Shown: positions 42,946-52,278 of the stretch, one piece after another | Layout of the letters: every line of letters starts with the position of its first letter | Position numbering within the stretch: position 1 is the stretch's first letter | Assembly (NCBI GenBank): GCA_033344775.1 | Contig: JAWPMT010000004.1 | Coordinates: 1,116,001-1,180,000 of the forward strand | Length of the DNA stretch: 64,000 nucleotides | Source of the DNA: Cytophagales bacterium | Lineage (GTDB): Bacteria; Bacteroidota; Bacteroidia; Cytophagales; Cyclobacteriaceae | Direction: 5' to 3' | The notes under the pieces: model-generated | Told to the model about the DNA's origin: nothing | The model's input: only the letters and a program-made list of their open reading frames with translations | The model's database searches: none | Translations under genes and position numbers: made by a program

Positions 42946-45552
42946 TTACTCGTACCTCAACTTAGTCGCCGGATTAGATTTGGCCACTTTCGACGTTTGC
43001 CAGTAGATGGACAAGAAGCCTACAGTCATCAGAAACAGGACACTGAGTAAGACCTCCACGATTCCTAGTCCCGTACCGTATTGAATAACGAAATATAGGA
43101 AAAGCATGTCGTAAAAGAAGTAGCTAAAGGGAATGGCAATGAGTGCAGATATCCCAATCAATTTGATAAAATCTCTGGTCAACAGATAGTACAAACTAGA
43201 ATTGGATGCTCCCATGATCTTTCGTACTGCAATTTCTTTGGTTCGGTTTTCCGTCGAGAAAGTGACCATGCCCAGTAACCCTAAACACGAAATGGTAATC
43301 GCCAGGGTGCTTAGAACGGTGAAAAATTTGATCTGTACTTGTAGAAAGTAATAAGCATCCTCAATTTCGGCATCCAGGAATGTGGCCTCAAAATGACTTT
43401 CGCGATCCACTGCTTCCCAGGCCAGCTCAAGTCCTACAAGCGTCCGTTGAATATCCTCAGAGGCTACTTTGATCAATGCATACTCCACCTTTTCTAAAGC
43501 ATTCCTGAACACCAAAGGCTGAATGGCCTCGCTCAAGGGTTCAAAGTTTGCATCTTCCAGTACGCCCGCTATTCTACAGTGCGTTCCATCGGGCAATGTG
43601 AAGCGCAGGGTGTCTTTTTGCTCATTGAATACCGATATGGCTTGTAAAAAGCGCTCATTCACCAACACCAATTCTTCGGTCTGGTTCGAGGCATCCAATT
43701 GATGGTCACCCCAGGCAAGTTTCATATCCATGAGATCCACAAAATCCTTTTCAATATACACTTGCTTCACTTTAATGGTGTCCTGATCATTTGAAGTCAC
43801 ATCAACGAGTTGCTGAATACCCACACCGGGTAATCCTGAAGTCGCCGTGATCCCTGTTACCGCAGGATGTTTTGCTAGTTCGGTTAACACTATTTGCTCG
43901 TCCAATCCTTTAAATGGCACAACCAAAACGTTTTCTGAATCAAATCCATGATTTTCGTTGAGGACATATCGGTACTGCCGTGCGAGACTGGCCACGCCAA
44001 TGATGAACACCAATGACAAAAAGAACTGAAAAACAAACAGGCCTTTTTTCAATCCGGTTACCTGATTTTTCCCATCCTTGATCTCACCTTTCAATATTTG
44101 CATGGGGTTAAGTCGTGAGAAATACTGCGCCGGAAACAGTCCCGCTAAAAGCCCCACAACAATCGCAAAAAAGACATAGGTGGTAATTTGGTAGAATTCG
44201 GGATCAGTATCCAGCACCTGGGATTTCCAGACCATGTTTAGGAATTCCCTTTTTAAGGGCAACATGATGAAGAAAGAACCGATCAACGCAAGGAGCGCCA
44301 TCACCACCGTTTCTACCACGAATTGTGACTTGATCTGTGATTTTTCTGCACCTACCACCTTGCGTATACCAATCTCTTTTGCGCGTTTAAGGGCACGAGC
44401 GATGGATAAATTGGTGTAGTTAAAGATCGCAGGAAGTAATACCAGAAAACCGATAGTCAGGAAGAAAATCAATGACGGCTGATCCCAGCCAATGCCAATC
44501 GAATTGCTGATGTTCCATCGAGGGACTACCCCTGTCAAAACCATAGATTCAATTTTCACGGTTTTTTCCGGATGAAATTCTGTTGCTATCTCAGCAATGT
44601 TCATGAGTGCATGATCCAATTCCTGCTTTTTCACACCTTCTCTCAACATGACATAGACGTAGTGATTCTTGAAATTGATCCAGTCATTCTCAGGATTTGC
44701 CACCATGGTTTCGTAAGTCGAATAAGACACCAAAACTTCATAAGCCATATGTGTCTGTTTTGGGTTTTCTACTACTCCCGTCACCGTGAATGATTCCTGA
44801 TTAATTTCCAACGTTTTCCCGAGAGGGTCTTCGTCCCGATACAGGCGTTCGGCAATGTCTTTGGTAAGGACAATACTAAAAGGCTGTTCCAGCGCTGTAG
44901 TCGGGTCCCCATCGATCATCCGAAAATCGAACAAACGGAAGAATCCCGATGCAGCCATGTAACCTCTGACCGGAATATCATTCCCGAAATGTCTGATGTC
45001 TACATTGAAGTCGGAGCGCATGTCAACCACCTCCTCAACAAAAGGATAATTTTCCTTGAGGTGCTCCCCTACCGCATGAAAGGTAGAAGCATAGGTCTTG
45101 TCCTTGGATTTGTCTGCCAGGTAGGTATTCAGTTGATAAATCCGATCTTTATTGGCATGAAAATCATCGGATCGATAGATCGCAACCGAAAGCGTCAATG
45201 CCAATAAACAGATACTCATACCGAGTGCCAATCCTCCGATGTTGATGATGGTAAAAAGTTTGTGCTTGGAAAAATTTCGTATGGCTATTTTGAAATAATT
45301 TTTAAACATGTTGATATGGTTTGTGAAGTAATAAGGAGAAAATGCAGCCTGTGACTTTCTTTTCTCCAGTCCGTAAGAAAAAATCAGATGGAACACCTGA
45401 TTCCAATAACTCAATCCTGCTTTAAGCGGTGACCTTCCCGCTTCTAATTGATCATAGTATACCTCATCCAGATCACCTATGATGTCTTCGGCATCCGCAT
45501 TTCCCACCCGCCAAAACAGCAGTTTCCTGGCCCATTTTGGAGGCTGTCTCAT
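42946..45552 (-). CDS. FtsX/MacB-like ABC permease with variant prefix domain, PadR-paired
   Basis: 868 residues. The prefix is the most divergent in the window: PPKWARKLLFWRVGNADAED with IIGDLDEVYYDQ replaces the FCDPEI...EGDLLER form. TM1 lies near 90. Coupling motifs are EIGIRKVVGAEKSQ near 387 and EIAVRKIMGASNS near 769. It overlaps the PadR stop by ATGA. The tail KVAKSNPATKLRYE fits the family. Confidence 0.9.
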   Translation of the reverse strand: MRQPPKWARKLLFWRVGNADAEDIIGDLDEVYYDQLEAGRSPLKAGLSYWNQVFHLIFSYGLEKRKSQAAFSPYYFTNHINMFKNYFKIAIRNFSKHKLFTIINIGGLALGMSICLLALTLSVAIYRSDDFHANKDRIYQLNTYLADKSKDKTYASTFHAVGEHLKENYPFVEEVVDMRSDFNVDIRHFGNDIPVRGYMAASGFFRLFDFRMIDGDPTTALEQPFSIVLTKDIAERLYRDEDPLGKTLEINQESFTVTGVVENPKQTHMAYEVLVSYSTYETMVANPENDWINFKNHYVYVMLREGVKKQELDHALMNIAEIATEFHPEKTVKIESMVLTGVVPRWNISNSIGIGWDQPSLIFFLTIGFLVLLPAIFNYTNLSIARALKRAKEIGIRKVVGAEKSQIKSQFVVETVVMALLALIGSFFIMLPLKREFLNMVWKSQVLDTDPEFYQITTYVFFAIVVGLLAGLFPAQYFSRLNPMQILKGEIKDGKNQVTGLKKGLFVFQFFLSLVFIIGVASLARQYRYVLNENHGFDSENVLVVPFKGLDEQIVLTELAKHPAVTGITATSGLPGVGIQQLVDVTSNDQDTIKVKQVYIEKDFVDLMDMKLAWGDHQLDASNQTEELVLVNERFLQAISVFNEQKDTLRFTLPDGTHCRIAGVLEDANFEPLSEAIQPLVFRNALEKVEYALIKVASEDIQRTLVGLELAWEAVDRESHFEATFLDAEIEDAYYFLQVQIKFFTVLSTLAITISCLGLLGMVTFSTENRTKEIAVRKIMGASNSSLYYLLTRDFIKLIGISALIAIPFSYFFYDMLFLYFVIQYGTGLGIVEVLLSVLFLMTVGFLSIYWQTSKVAKSNPATKLRYE

Positions 45553-45875
45553 TTGGCTGACAGATTAAGGTTGGCTCCCGCCCACAATTGATCTCGTAGC
45601 GATTTCATGTTCGTCAACTCTACTTTCGCACTATCGGTCAATTGGAAATATCGTTTTCTGCGGCCTCCTCGTTTTTGGCTGGGTTCACCCAAATGAGAAG
45701 TGATGTAACCCTTTTCTTCGAGCCGGGTCAAAGTCGAGTGTAGTGCACCAATACTCAACTTTCGACTGGCCCGCTCCGAAATGTCATTCAGGATAGAAAC
45801 ACCATAAGCCTCGGAGGCCAAATTGGCGATGGTCAACAGGACCAGCTCTTCAAATTCACCTATGAATCCCTTCAT
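45549..45875 (-). CDS. PadR-family regulator of the adjacent permease
   Basis: 108 residues. Winged helix: GEFEELVLLTIANLASEAYG, LSIGALHSTLTRLEEKGYIT, wing GGRRKRYFQLT. The C-terminal helix ends NLNLSAK. It starts at an ATG just downstream of paired TTCT-N7-AGAA sites. The gene and permease share a four-base overlap. Confidence 0.9.
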   Translation of the reverse strand: MKGFIGEFEELVLLTIANLASEAYGVSILNDISERASRKLSIGALHSTLTRLEEKGYITSHLGEPSQKRGGRRKRYFQLTDSAKVELTNMKSLRDQLWAGANLNLSAK

Positions 45876-45886
45876 GAGTTATAATA

Positions 45887-45945
45887 TTCTACTTTTAAGA
45901 ACAAATAAACGGAAGGTTTTTGAGATATGTTTCTGTTTTTGAGAA
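45887..45945 (-). promoter_or_regulatory. Two TTCT-N7-AGAA inverted repeats upstream of PadR
   Basis: TTCTACTTTTAAGAA (45887-45901) and TTCTGTTTTTGAGAA (45931-45945) share ends and are 44 bp apart. Each is followed by (A/C)AAATA or TAAATA. The first abuts TTTATTTG (minus strand, 45909-45902), one base from the Bacteroidota -7 consensus. Binding by PadR is inferred. Confidence 0.5.
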
Positions 45946-46459
45946 TAAATATTTAAAAAAACTATTAATGCTACCTGATACTGCCCTATAAAACACATTT
46001 CACGCATTGAAAATACGAAAATTCAGTCCTGTCTCTGGTCCGCGTTTTTTTTACCCAGTCCGCGTTTTCATCGCGGACCCACTAAATCCACTCGGTTTTA
46101 TCAAGATAATAGCGCGATAAATGGATCAATCTGAATTTCTGTGCACGGATTGTACTGAAAGGAGTTTTCGTTTCGCATCGGCCCCGGCGGGGGTCCGCTT
46201 GATTCATTTTAGTTTTTTTGAGTCAAAAAGCGTTAAGAAATGAATCCGGCCTAGATTTTTCCCCCATTTTTCATCGATGGAAAAGTGGGAATGAGAGACA
46301 GTGCTCCAAACCTCGATGAATCCACAGAAGATTATTCAATACTTCAACTAAATTTTAGATTTTAAGAATTGCGCTCAGTTTAGAGTCTCCCCAGAAAAAT
46401 TGCTTGATCCTATTAAATCTCAAATTGCAGGATAAGTCAAGAGCTTTTAAGCAACAGGG
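45946..46459. other. 514-base gap without a gene
   Basis: I see no convincing coding frame between the PadR operator region and the stop of the CHAT gene. It holds three copies of GTCCGCG or its complement (46038-46044, 46058-46064 and CGCGGAC 46072-46078); the last two form a seven-base stem. The rest is AT-rich and unremarkable. Confidence 0.5.
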
Positions 46460-49399
46460 TCATGTGTTGCTTCCTTTGTATCGCCGGTATAAAAACAGCG
46501 AAAATGGAATCAGTCCTAACAATAAAGTCATGTACATGAACCCTGATCCTGGCTTTTCAGGAATGGCACGCATATTCCCTGAAGCCACAAATGCAGCCCA
46601 ATAAAAAGGGTGAGCTTGCACACGATCAGCAGACTCTAAAAACTGCAACTTCGCTGACCTTAGTGCCTGGTCTTTTCTCAACCCATTAGCCAAACCGTCG
46701 TAAAAGTTATCCATGAGTCTTGCGGTAGAATGATCATTGGCCAACCATAAGGTCATCACGACTGATTGACATCCTGAGATAAAGAATCCCCGGGCAAGAT
46801 TGATAACACCTTCCGCTTTCGCTACTTTTCCATATCCGGTGTTGCAGGCACTCAACACCGCTAATTCGGCATCAAGACGCACACGCATCAATTCATAATC
46901 ATGTAAATACCCATCACTCAAGCTATCTTCCTGATTCAAAGCGAACGCAATTTTTGATGAGCCTGATTCCGAATCATCCAGGATACCATGTGAAGCAATG
47001 TGCAGAATTTCATAGTTCTGTGCTTCTTCGAGGAAAGCTTGTTCTGTAGCCTGCTCTGCAACAAAAGCATGGGTATTGAAGTAAGCAGCGACTGATTGTA
47101 TTTCATCGGTGCTCCATTTCAGATCTTTAAGCCCCGATCGAAGTTGGTCTTGATCACTGTCTAACGCAAAAGAGGGTGCCATGGTCAGCACCTGATTCAC
47201 CTCAGCAGGCAAGGTGTTATTCTTAAAATTGAAAAGTGTTGTACCTGAAGTCGAATAACTGATCGTATGATCTTTGAGAAGAAAGGCCAGATCCTTATAG
47301 TTCGACACAGCCTCTTTCGCCGGAGACTTCATGAGAATTTCAAATGGCAACAGGAACAACTTATCATCAGGAATGATCACAATTGATTCATTTCCAGGGT
47401 CCAGCGGTTCGACTAATTGTTGATACAAAAAGTAACCGCTTTCCGTAAAAGCGTTAAAGTTCTCTTCTAAGGTTTCAAAGGATGAAGGGTTATTAATCGC
47501 CCTTCGAAAAGTATCAAAGTTTTCATCGAATGCTTCTGTACGCGATACCCGTTGAACATCCACCTCTTGTGCATTTAGACCCAGGATGAATATATAATCA
47601 GGACTTAGGAAGTAAGAAATCAATTGTTGATTCTCTTCCAGCACTTGTTCTCGTATGTCTTCAAAGTCGGGTATATCCTGTTGGTATTTCCATAGATAGT
47701 ATGCTGCATATTCCTTTTCCAATACTAGAATTAAGCTATCGTATTTGAAATTCACAGCAATCATCAAAGAGTCCTTTTGCGGCCCCTCGGGCTCATTCAT
47801 CACTTGTGTAATTTGCTCCCTTATGGCGGTTTCCTCCTCCTGAATTTCCACAGGTATTTTACTTGACAGGGCCTCTTCATGCTTGATCCTGGCATTGAGT
47901 CTCCTGGCCTTATTAGCTTCCGAAAGCTCCCATATTACCTCTGCGTGATTGGTGTCCATTCTTTCATCGATTTCGAAATAAGCGGCGATCATCATTTGAA
48001 ATATGTGTTGTATTTCATCAATAATGGCTTGATCATGATTATTGATGATACTGTAATTCGCCTGATGGATCAATTCTCTTCTGATATCTGTCAAAATTGA
48101 TAGTTTCAAAGAGTCAGAATCAATCTGGTCAAAAATTTCAAGTTTGCCTTCGAAAGATCGAAGCACACCGGTTACTGAACCATAAAGTTTTTTTCCATCA
48201 AGTATCACTTGAGGATTACTGATCAGGCCACTATCGTAATAGACAAGTGACTCATTTATCATTCCTTTTTTACCGAACAATCGCCCTAGCTCATTATAAC
48301 CTTGTGTCGTCCGGTAGCCAACTCCCCCTTCTACGGTTTTATACACATCAATCACCTTTAATAAGGTCTTTTCCGCATCATCAAATAGCCCAAACTCCAT
48401 CTCCGCGTAACCTAATTGGTATCTGAATTCCCCAACCAAAGGATGTATTTCACCAAAGAAATCAACACCTAAGTTTAGCCCTCTATTCAAATACCGCAGC
48501 GCTTCCTTTTGATCGCGCTTTTTGCGATAAACAACTCCAATGTCGCTTTGGAGTTTGGCCCTGAATCTGGGAACAATCGCATTGAAAGAACTATTTTCCA
48601 TATTGTCCAGGTTGTCATAGGCTTTCTTGTAGTACACCAAAGCACTGTCCAGCTCTCCTAATTCATCGTAGGAAATACCGAGGTTCCCACAAGCCACCAT
48701 GTAATCACGAACGAGTATTTTTTCTTTGCCTTTGATCAAATCAAGCACCAACTTGAACTGGGTGATCGCTCGGTCCATCTCTCTTTTGTCCGAATAAACT
48801 GCCGCCAGCTGCAACAGACAAGCTCTACGGTCATTCTCCACTTCTGGATCATCACTATTCGTCAAAATCTCCAGTGATTTTCTTAACCAGGGGAGCGCCT
48901 CATCTGGCATAAAATCTCGAGAATAGGCTGCTCCCATATCGTAGTACGTTTTTCTCAGGATGATTGCATTACTTGTATCGTTCTCGAATATTTTCAGCGC
49001 CTTATTCAGGCAATCGCGCACAGATGTATAATCTCCCTGCCTTTGGTAATAGAACCTAAGCAAACGATAGCTCATCGCCAGTTCATATTTTGATGCTTTA
49101 TCAGTCGCTTTGAGCCCGCGCTCGATGTTTTGCTCCATCACATATTTCACAGAATCCATGAGCCCAAGACCAACTAGATTTCGACCTGCCAGGCGATAGG
49201 CCAGTATCTGTTGATATGGGGTGAGATTCGAGGCTAGTACCTTATTCAAGGTTTCATTAGAAGCTGCAAAATCCCCGGTAATTTGCAATTCCTTTGCCTT
49301 TGTAATATCGTCATGCTCCTCCGCTTGAAAAGCGAACGAATCAATCAATTGACACAAGCAAAAACACAGCAGTAAACAAAAACCTCGGAAGCTGAACAT
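46460..49399 (-). CDS. Secreted TPR-CHAT (caspase-like) protein with C-terminal membrane anchor
   Basis: 979 residues. A signal peptide (CLLLCFCLCQLIDSFAFQA) is followed by about ten TPR-like helical repeats over 35-400 (for example YRKKRDQKEALRYLNRGLNL). A helical linker runs to about 590. The CHAT domain spans about 590-935 with the catalytic pair: H804 in LHIASHG and C852 in LSACNTG. A final membrane helix GFMYMTLLLGLIPFSLFLY is followed by a basic tail RRYKG, so the protease should face the periplasm. CHAT proteins are caspase-like cysteine peptidases; no target gene is recognisable nearby. Confidence 0.9.
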   Translation of the reverse strand: MFSFRGFCLLLCFCLCQLIDSFAFQAEEHDDITKAKELQITGDFAASNETLNKVLASNLTPYQQILAYRLAGRNLVGLGLMDSVKYVMEQNIERGLKATDKASKYELAMSYRLLRFYYQRQGDYTSVRDCLNKALKIFENDTSNAIILRKTYYDMGAAYSRDFMPDEALPWLRKSLEILTNSDDPEVENDRRACLLQLAAVYSDKREMDRAITQFKLVLDLIKGKEKILVRDYMVACGNLGISYDELGELDSALVYYKKAYDNLDNMENSSFNAIVPRFRAKLQSDIGVVYRKKRDQKEALRYLNRGLNLGVDFFGEIHPLVGEFRYQLGYAEMEFGLFDDAEKTLLKVIDVYKTVEGGVGYRTTQGYNELGRLFGKKGMINESLVYYDSGLISNPQVILDGKKLYGSVTGVLRSFEGKLEIFDQIDSDSLKLSILTDIRRELIHQANYSIINNHDQAIIDEIQHIFQMMIAAYFEIDERMDTNHAEVIWELSEANKARRLNARIKHEEALSSKIPVEIQEEETAIREQITQVMNEPEGPQKDSLMIAVNFKYDSLILVLEKEYAAYYLWKYQQDIPDFEDIREQVLEENQQLISYFLSPDYIFILGLNAQEVDVQRVSRTEAFDENFDTFRRAINNPSSFETLEENFNAFTESGYFLYQQLVEPLDPGNESIVIIPDDKLFLLPFEILMKSPAKEAVSNYKDLAFLLKDHTISYSTSGTTLFNFKNNTLPAEVNQVLTMAPSFALDSDQDQLRSGLKDLKWSTDEIQSVAAYFNTHAFVAEQATEQAFLEEAQNYEILHIASHGILDDSESGSSKIAFALNQEDSLSDGYLHDYELMRVRLDAELAVLSACNTGYGKVAKAEGVINLARGFFISGCQSVVMTLWLANDHSTARLMDNFYDGLANGLRKDQALRSAKLQFLESADRVQAHPFYWAAFVASGNMRAIPEKPGSGFMYMTLLLGLIPFSLFLYRRYKGSNT

Positions 49400-49493
49400 T
49401 GTAATGGGAACTCTAAGTTGTTGATCAAAGGCTCAAAATTACTACAAACCAGATGAGTTTCCTGCCACTATTTTCTGATCACGCAAGAGTAAC

Positions 49494-50795
49494 CTACAGG
49501 ATAATCCTAAATCTACTCTCCATCCCCCCCACCCTTTCGTAACCAATACTCCCACCATGTGCTTTTACAATTTTGCGACTGAGTGCCAAACCAATCCCCG
49601 AACCCGTTTCTTTCGTGGTGTAAAAAGGTATGAAAATCTGATGCAAGTGCTCTGGCTTTACACCAGGCCCATTATCCGACACATCCATGTGGACTTTATC
49701 TGCGACAGGGTAAATACTGAGCTTAATAGAGCCTTCTTCCACCTCCGATACAGCTTCCTTGGCATTGGTGATCAGGTTGATCAATACCTGCATCATCAGG
49801 GTTTTATCGATCAATAGCGTAGTGTTCAAGCGATCTGTCAGCGTAATTTCCACCCCCATGGCAACCGGAGCTAAACCATCCAACAATTCGGAGGAAGGCA
49901 CTTCTGCCAATTGAGGAGTGATGGATTTGTTGATCTTTCGGTAACCTTCCACAAATTCAAGCATCCCTTGTGTCCGATCCTCGATGGCCAACAAGCTTTT
50001 CCCAATATTCAATTGTGTTTTCGGCTCCAGCTCATTCAAGCCATGTTCGGCTACCAGCTTCTTGTTGACTACTTGTATCAGCGACAAAATCGGTGCAGTA
50101 GAGTTCATGATCTCATGAGTCATGACCCGCATGAGCTTTTGGTAACTCTCCAATTCGTTGGAGTCCAGGGTATGACTAATGTCCATGAAGGAAAATAGCT
50201 TATAAGAATGTCCCAGCAATTTGAAGCTTTCGGTCTTGATCAACACCCGCTTTTGCCACAATTGCTCAATCAGTTCCGCAGGTGGTGCTTCCTCTTTCCA
50301 AACCTCATCTCTTATCCCCGGAATGAATGTTTTTAGCTGACGGGCTTTGGGCGCCAATTTTCGGCCGATCAAATTGAGGAATAGTTCATTGGCAAAAACC
50401 GATTCTCCTTTTGCATCATAGCAAGCGAGTCCGATAGGAATATGAGTCAACACCGTTTTTAGTAGCAAATGATCAGATTCCTGTTGACGTTTCACTTGTT
50501 CGAAAGAACGCGTGATCAACTCATATGCATCTCTTAGTTGCTTGCTCTCATGAAACTGCTGATAGCTTCGGGTAAAGTCCTGATGTTCAATGGAGAGCAA
50601 AAACCGGTACCAGTTCCGCTCCTGTCTGCGCAGGAACCAATACAACTCGGTAATTGAAATCAAACAGAAAAGGCCAAAAATCGCAGGGGTTACCACAAAT
50701 TCAGTTTTCACGAGACTGTAACTCATTAACCAGGCGAAAACAGCCAGCAACAAGACCCGCCACAAGATCTGAAAGAAGCCTCTGCTAAAGATCAT
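49494..50795 (-). CDS. NtrB-type sensor histidine kinase
   Basis: 433 residues. Two N-terminal membrane helices (ILWRVLLLAVFAWLMSYSLV and FVVTPAIFGLFCLISITELY) lack a sizeable periplasmic loop. A PAS-like part covers about 105-210 (LTHIPIGLACYDAKGESVFA). The H box is MTHEIMNSTAPILSLI near 230, N box LINLITNAKEAVSEVE near 338, G1 VSDNGPGV and G2 GSGIGLALSRKIVKAHGG. It lies 3' of the response regulator and overlaps it by 11 bases. It probably reads a membrane-linked or cytoplasmic signal and phosphorylates that regulator. Confidence 0.9.
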   Translation of the reverse strand: MIFSRGFFQILWRVLLLAVFAWLMSYSLVKTEFVVTPAIFGLFCLISITELYWFLRRQERNWYRFLLSIEHQDFTRSYQQFHESKQLRDAYELITRSFEQVKRQQESDHLLLKTVLTHIPIGLACYDAKGESVFANELFLNLIGRKLAPKARQLKTFIPGIRDEVWKEEAPPAELIEQLWQKRVLIKTESFKLLGHSYKLFSFMDISHTLDSNELESYQKLMRVMTHEIMNSTAPILSLIQVVNKKLVAEHGLNELEPKTQLNIGKSLLAIEDRTQGMLEFVEGYRKINKSITPQLAEVPSSELLDGLAPVAMGVEITLTDRLNTTLLIDKTLMMQVLINLITNAKEAVSEVEEGSIKLSIYPVADKVHMDVSDNGPGVKPEHLHQIFIPFYTTKETGSGIGLALSRKIVKAHGGSIGYERVGGMESRFRIIL

Positions 50796-52113
50796 ACTTC
50801 TTCATTTTACGATAAAGTGTATTCCGACCAATCCCAAGCTCACCCGCAGCCCGAGAAATATTGCCACTGTGTCGATGAAGGATCTCCCTGATTTTTTCCT
50901 TCTCCAGTTCATATAGATTATCCTCCTGTTGAACCAGGCGAGCAGCAGCTGATACCGGATCAATTGCTTCCCCCATGATCACCATTTTTTCAATGGTATT
51001 TTGTAGTTCTCTCACGTTTCCAGGCCATTCGTATTCCTTAAACGCATTCAATTGTTGTTTCTCCAGTACCGCACGCTTCTGATACTTGAGATTATATGTT
51101 TCTAAGAAGTGAAGCGCCAATGGTTTGATGTCCTCGGGCCTGTGACGTAGAGGAGGAATCTCTATTGCGATCGTATTGATGCGATAGAGCAGATCCTGGC
51201 GAAAGCGGTTAGGATCAGAAAGGTCAGTCAAGGGCAAATGTGTGGTACTGATTACCCGTATATCCACCGGACGTGGACGATGATCCCCAACTTTGGTCAC
51301 AGTCCTGTTCTGTAATGCACTCAATAACTTGGCTTGCAGATGCAAAGGCAGGTCCCCCACTTCGTCCAACAGCAAGGTACCCCCGTTCGCCGTTTCCATC
51401 ATGCCCATTTTATCCTCTGCCGCATCGGTGAAAGCTCCTTTCACATGACCGAATAGCACGGATTCAAAGAGTGATGCTGTCGTAGCACTTAGATCAACCT
51501 GGATCAATGGCTGATGAATTCTAGCCGAATGCTGATGGATCATCCGGGCCACCATCTCCTTTCCTGTTCCATGTTCACCCAACACCAAAATGGAGGCGTC
51601 CGTTTGAGCAGCTTTCTGAATGGTCTGATGCAAAACTTGCATTGCAGGAGATTTTCCAAGCACTACCGCCCCGACCTGATTCATTTGTTGTGCGAGTTGC
51701 TGCTTGGTTTCATTGGCCTCATTCAACGCCATTTGAGACTGGGCGAGGTTTTTCGCAGCTTGTACTGTGGCCACCAACTTCTCATTTGAAAACGGCTTTT
51801 CAAGAAAATCATTGGCTCCTATTTTGAGTGCATCTACCGCCAACTCTAAAAATCCATGAGCCGTCAAAACAACAATAGAGATCAATGGATATTTTTCTTT
51901 GGTACGCTTGATCCAGGCCAGCCCTTCTTTCCCATCTTCATCTCCCCTGGAAAAATTCAGATCAAGCAAAATCACCTCAATGGCATTTTGAGAAAGGATG
52001 TCTTCAATGCGGTTAGGATCTGTGGCCGTCAATATTTCACCAAAATCATCCTCCAACACCATTTGTAAGGTATGGAGCAAAATTGGGTCATCATCAACAG
52101 CAAGTATTTCCAC
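50785..52113 (-). CDS. Sigma-54-dependent response regulator (NtrC type)
   Basis: 442 residues. The receiver domain has D7-D8-D9 and the phosphoacceptor D51 (VILLDLNFS), with the conserved threonine in VVLTAHG and lysine in FLEKPFS. The AAA+ domain has Walker A GEHGTGKE near 183, the sigma-54 contact loop reading GAFTDA instead of GAFTGA, and LLLDEVGDLP as Walker B. The C-terminal Fis-type HTH is GNISRAAGELGIGRNTLYRK. It should activate a sigma-54 promoter, perhaps of the permease that diverges from it. Confidence 0.95.
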   Translation of the reverse strand: MEILAVDDDPILLHTLQMVLEDDFGEILTATDPNRIEDILSQNAIEVILLDLNFSRGDEDGKEGLAWIKRTKEKYPLISIVVLTAHGFLELAVDALKIGANDFLEKPFSNEKLVATVQAAKNLAQSQMALNEANETKQQLAQQMNQVGAVVLGKSPAMQVLHQTIQKAAQTDASILVLGEHGTGKEMVARMIHQHSARIHQPLIQVDLSATTASLFESVLFGHVKGAFTDAAEDKMGMMETANGGTLLLDEVGDLPLHLQAKLLSALQNRTVTKVGDHRPRPVDIRVISTTHLPLTDLSDPNRFRQDLLYRINTIAIEIPPLRHRPEDIKPLALHFLETYNLKYQKRAVLEKQQLNAFKEYEWPGNVRELQNTIEKMVIMGEAIDPVSAAARLVQQEDNLYELEKEKIREILHRHSGNISRAAGELGIGRNTLYRKMKKYDL

Positions 52114-52146
52114 GGGGGAAAGATAGGGATTTTACTGTTCCACCCC

Positions 52147-52163
52147 GGAACACTTTAGTGTCC
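52147..52163. promoter_or_regulatory. Candidate enhancer site between regulator and divergent permease
   Basis: GGAACACTTTAGTGTCC holds the inverted repeat ACACT-TT-AGTGT and outer GGA/TCC. Sited 34 bp before the response-regulator start and 116 bp before the permease start, it is where an NtrC-type enhancer would be expected. No clean -24/-12 element was found. Confidence 0.4.
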
Positions 52164-52278
52164 TCCCATGATCAAAAAACGAGCACCAATTATAAATTAT
52201 CATTTTAATCACCTGACTTACAGTAACTTATAAATTTTGGTAGCATTTTGGACCTAAAGAGATCAAATTTGAATTACC

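Noticed and set aside
52165-52240. 21-codon frame MIKKRAP... in the gap before the second unprefixed permease
   Set aside because: No similarity to the micropeptide leaders and no start context; probably chance.
52225-52260. Possible sigma-54 -24/-12 element near TTGGTAGCATTTTGGACC
   Set aside because: The GG-N10-GC rule is not met (the second element reads GA), so it is not counted as a promoter.
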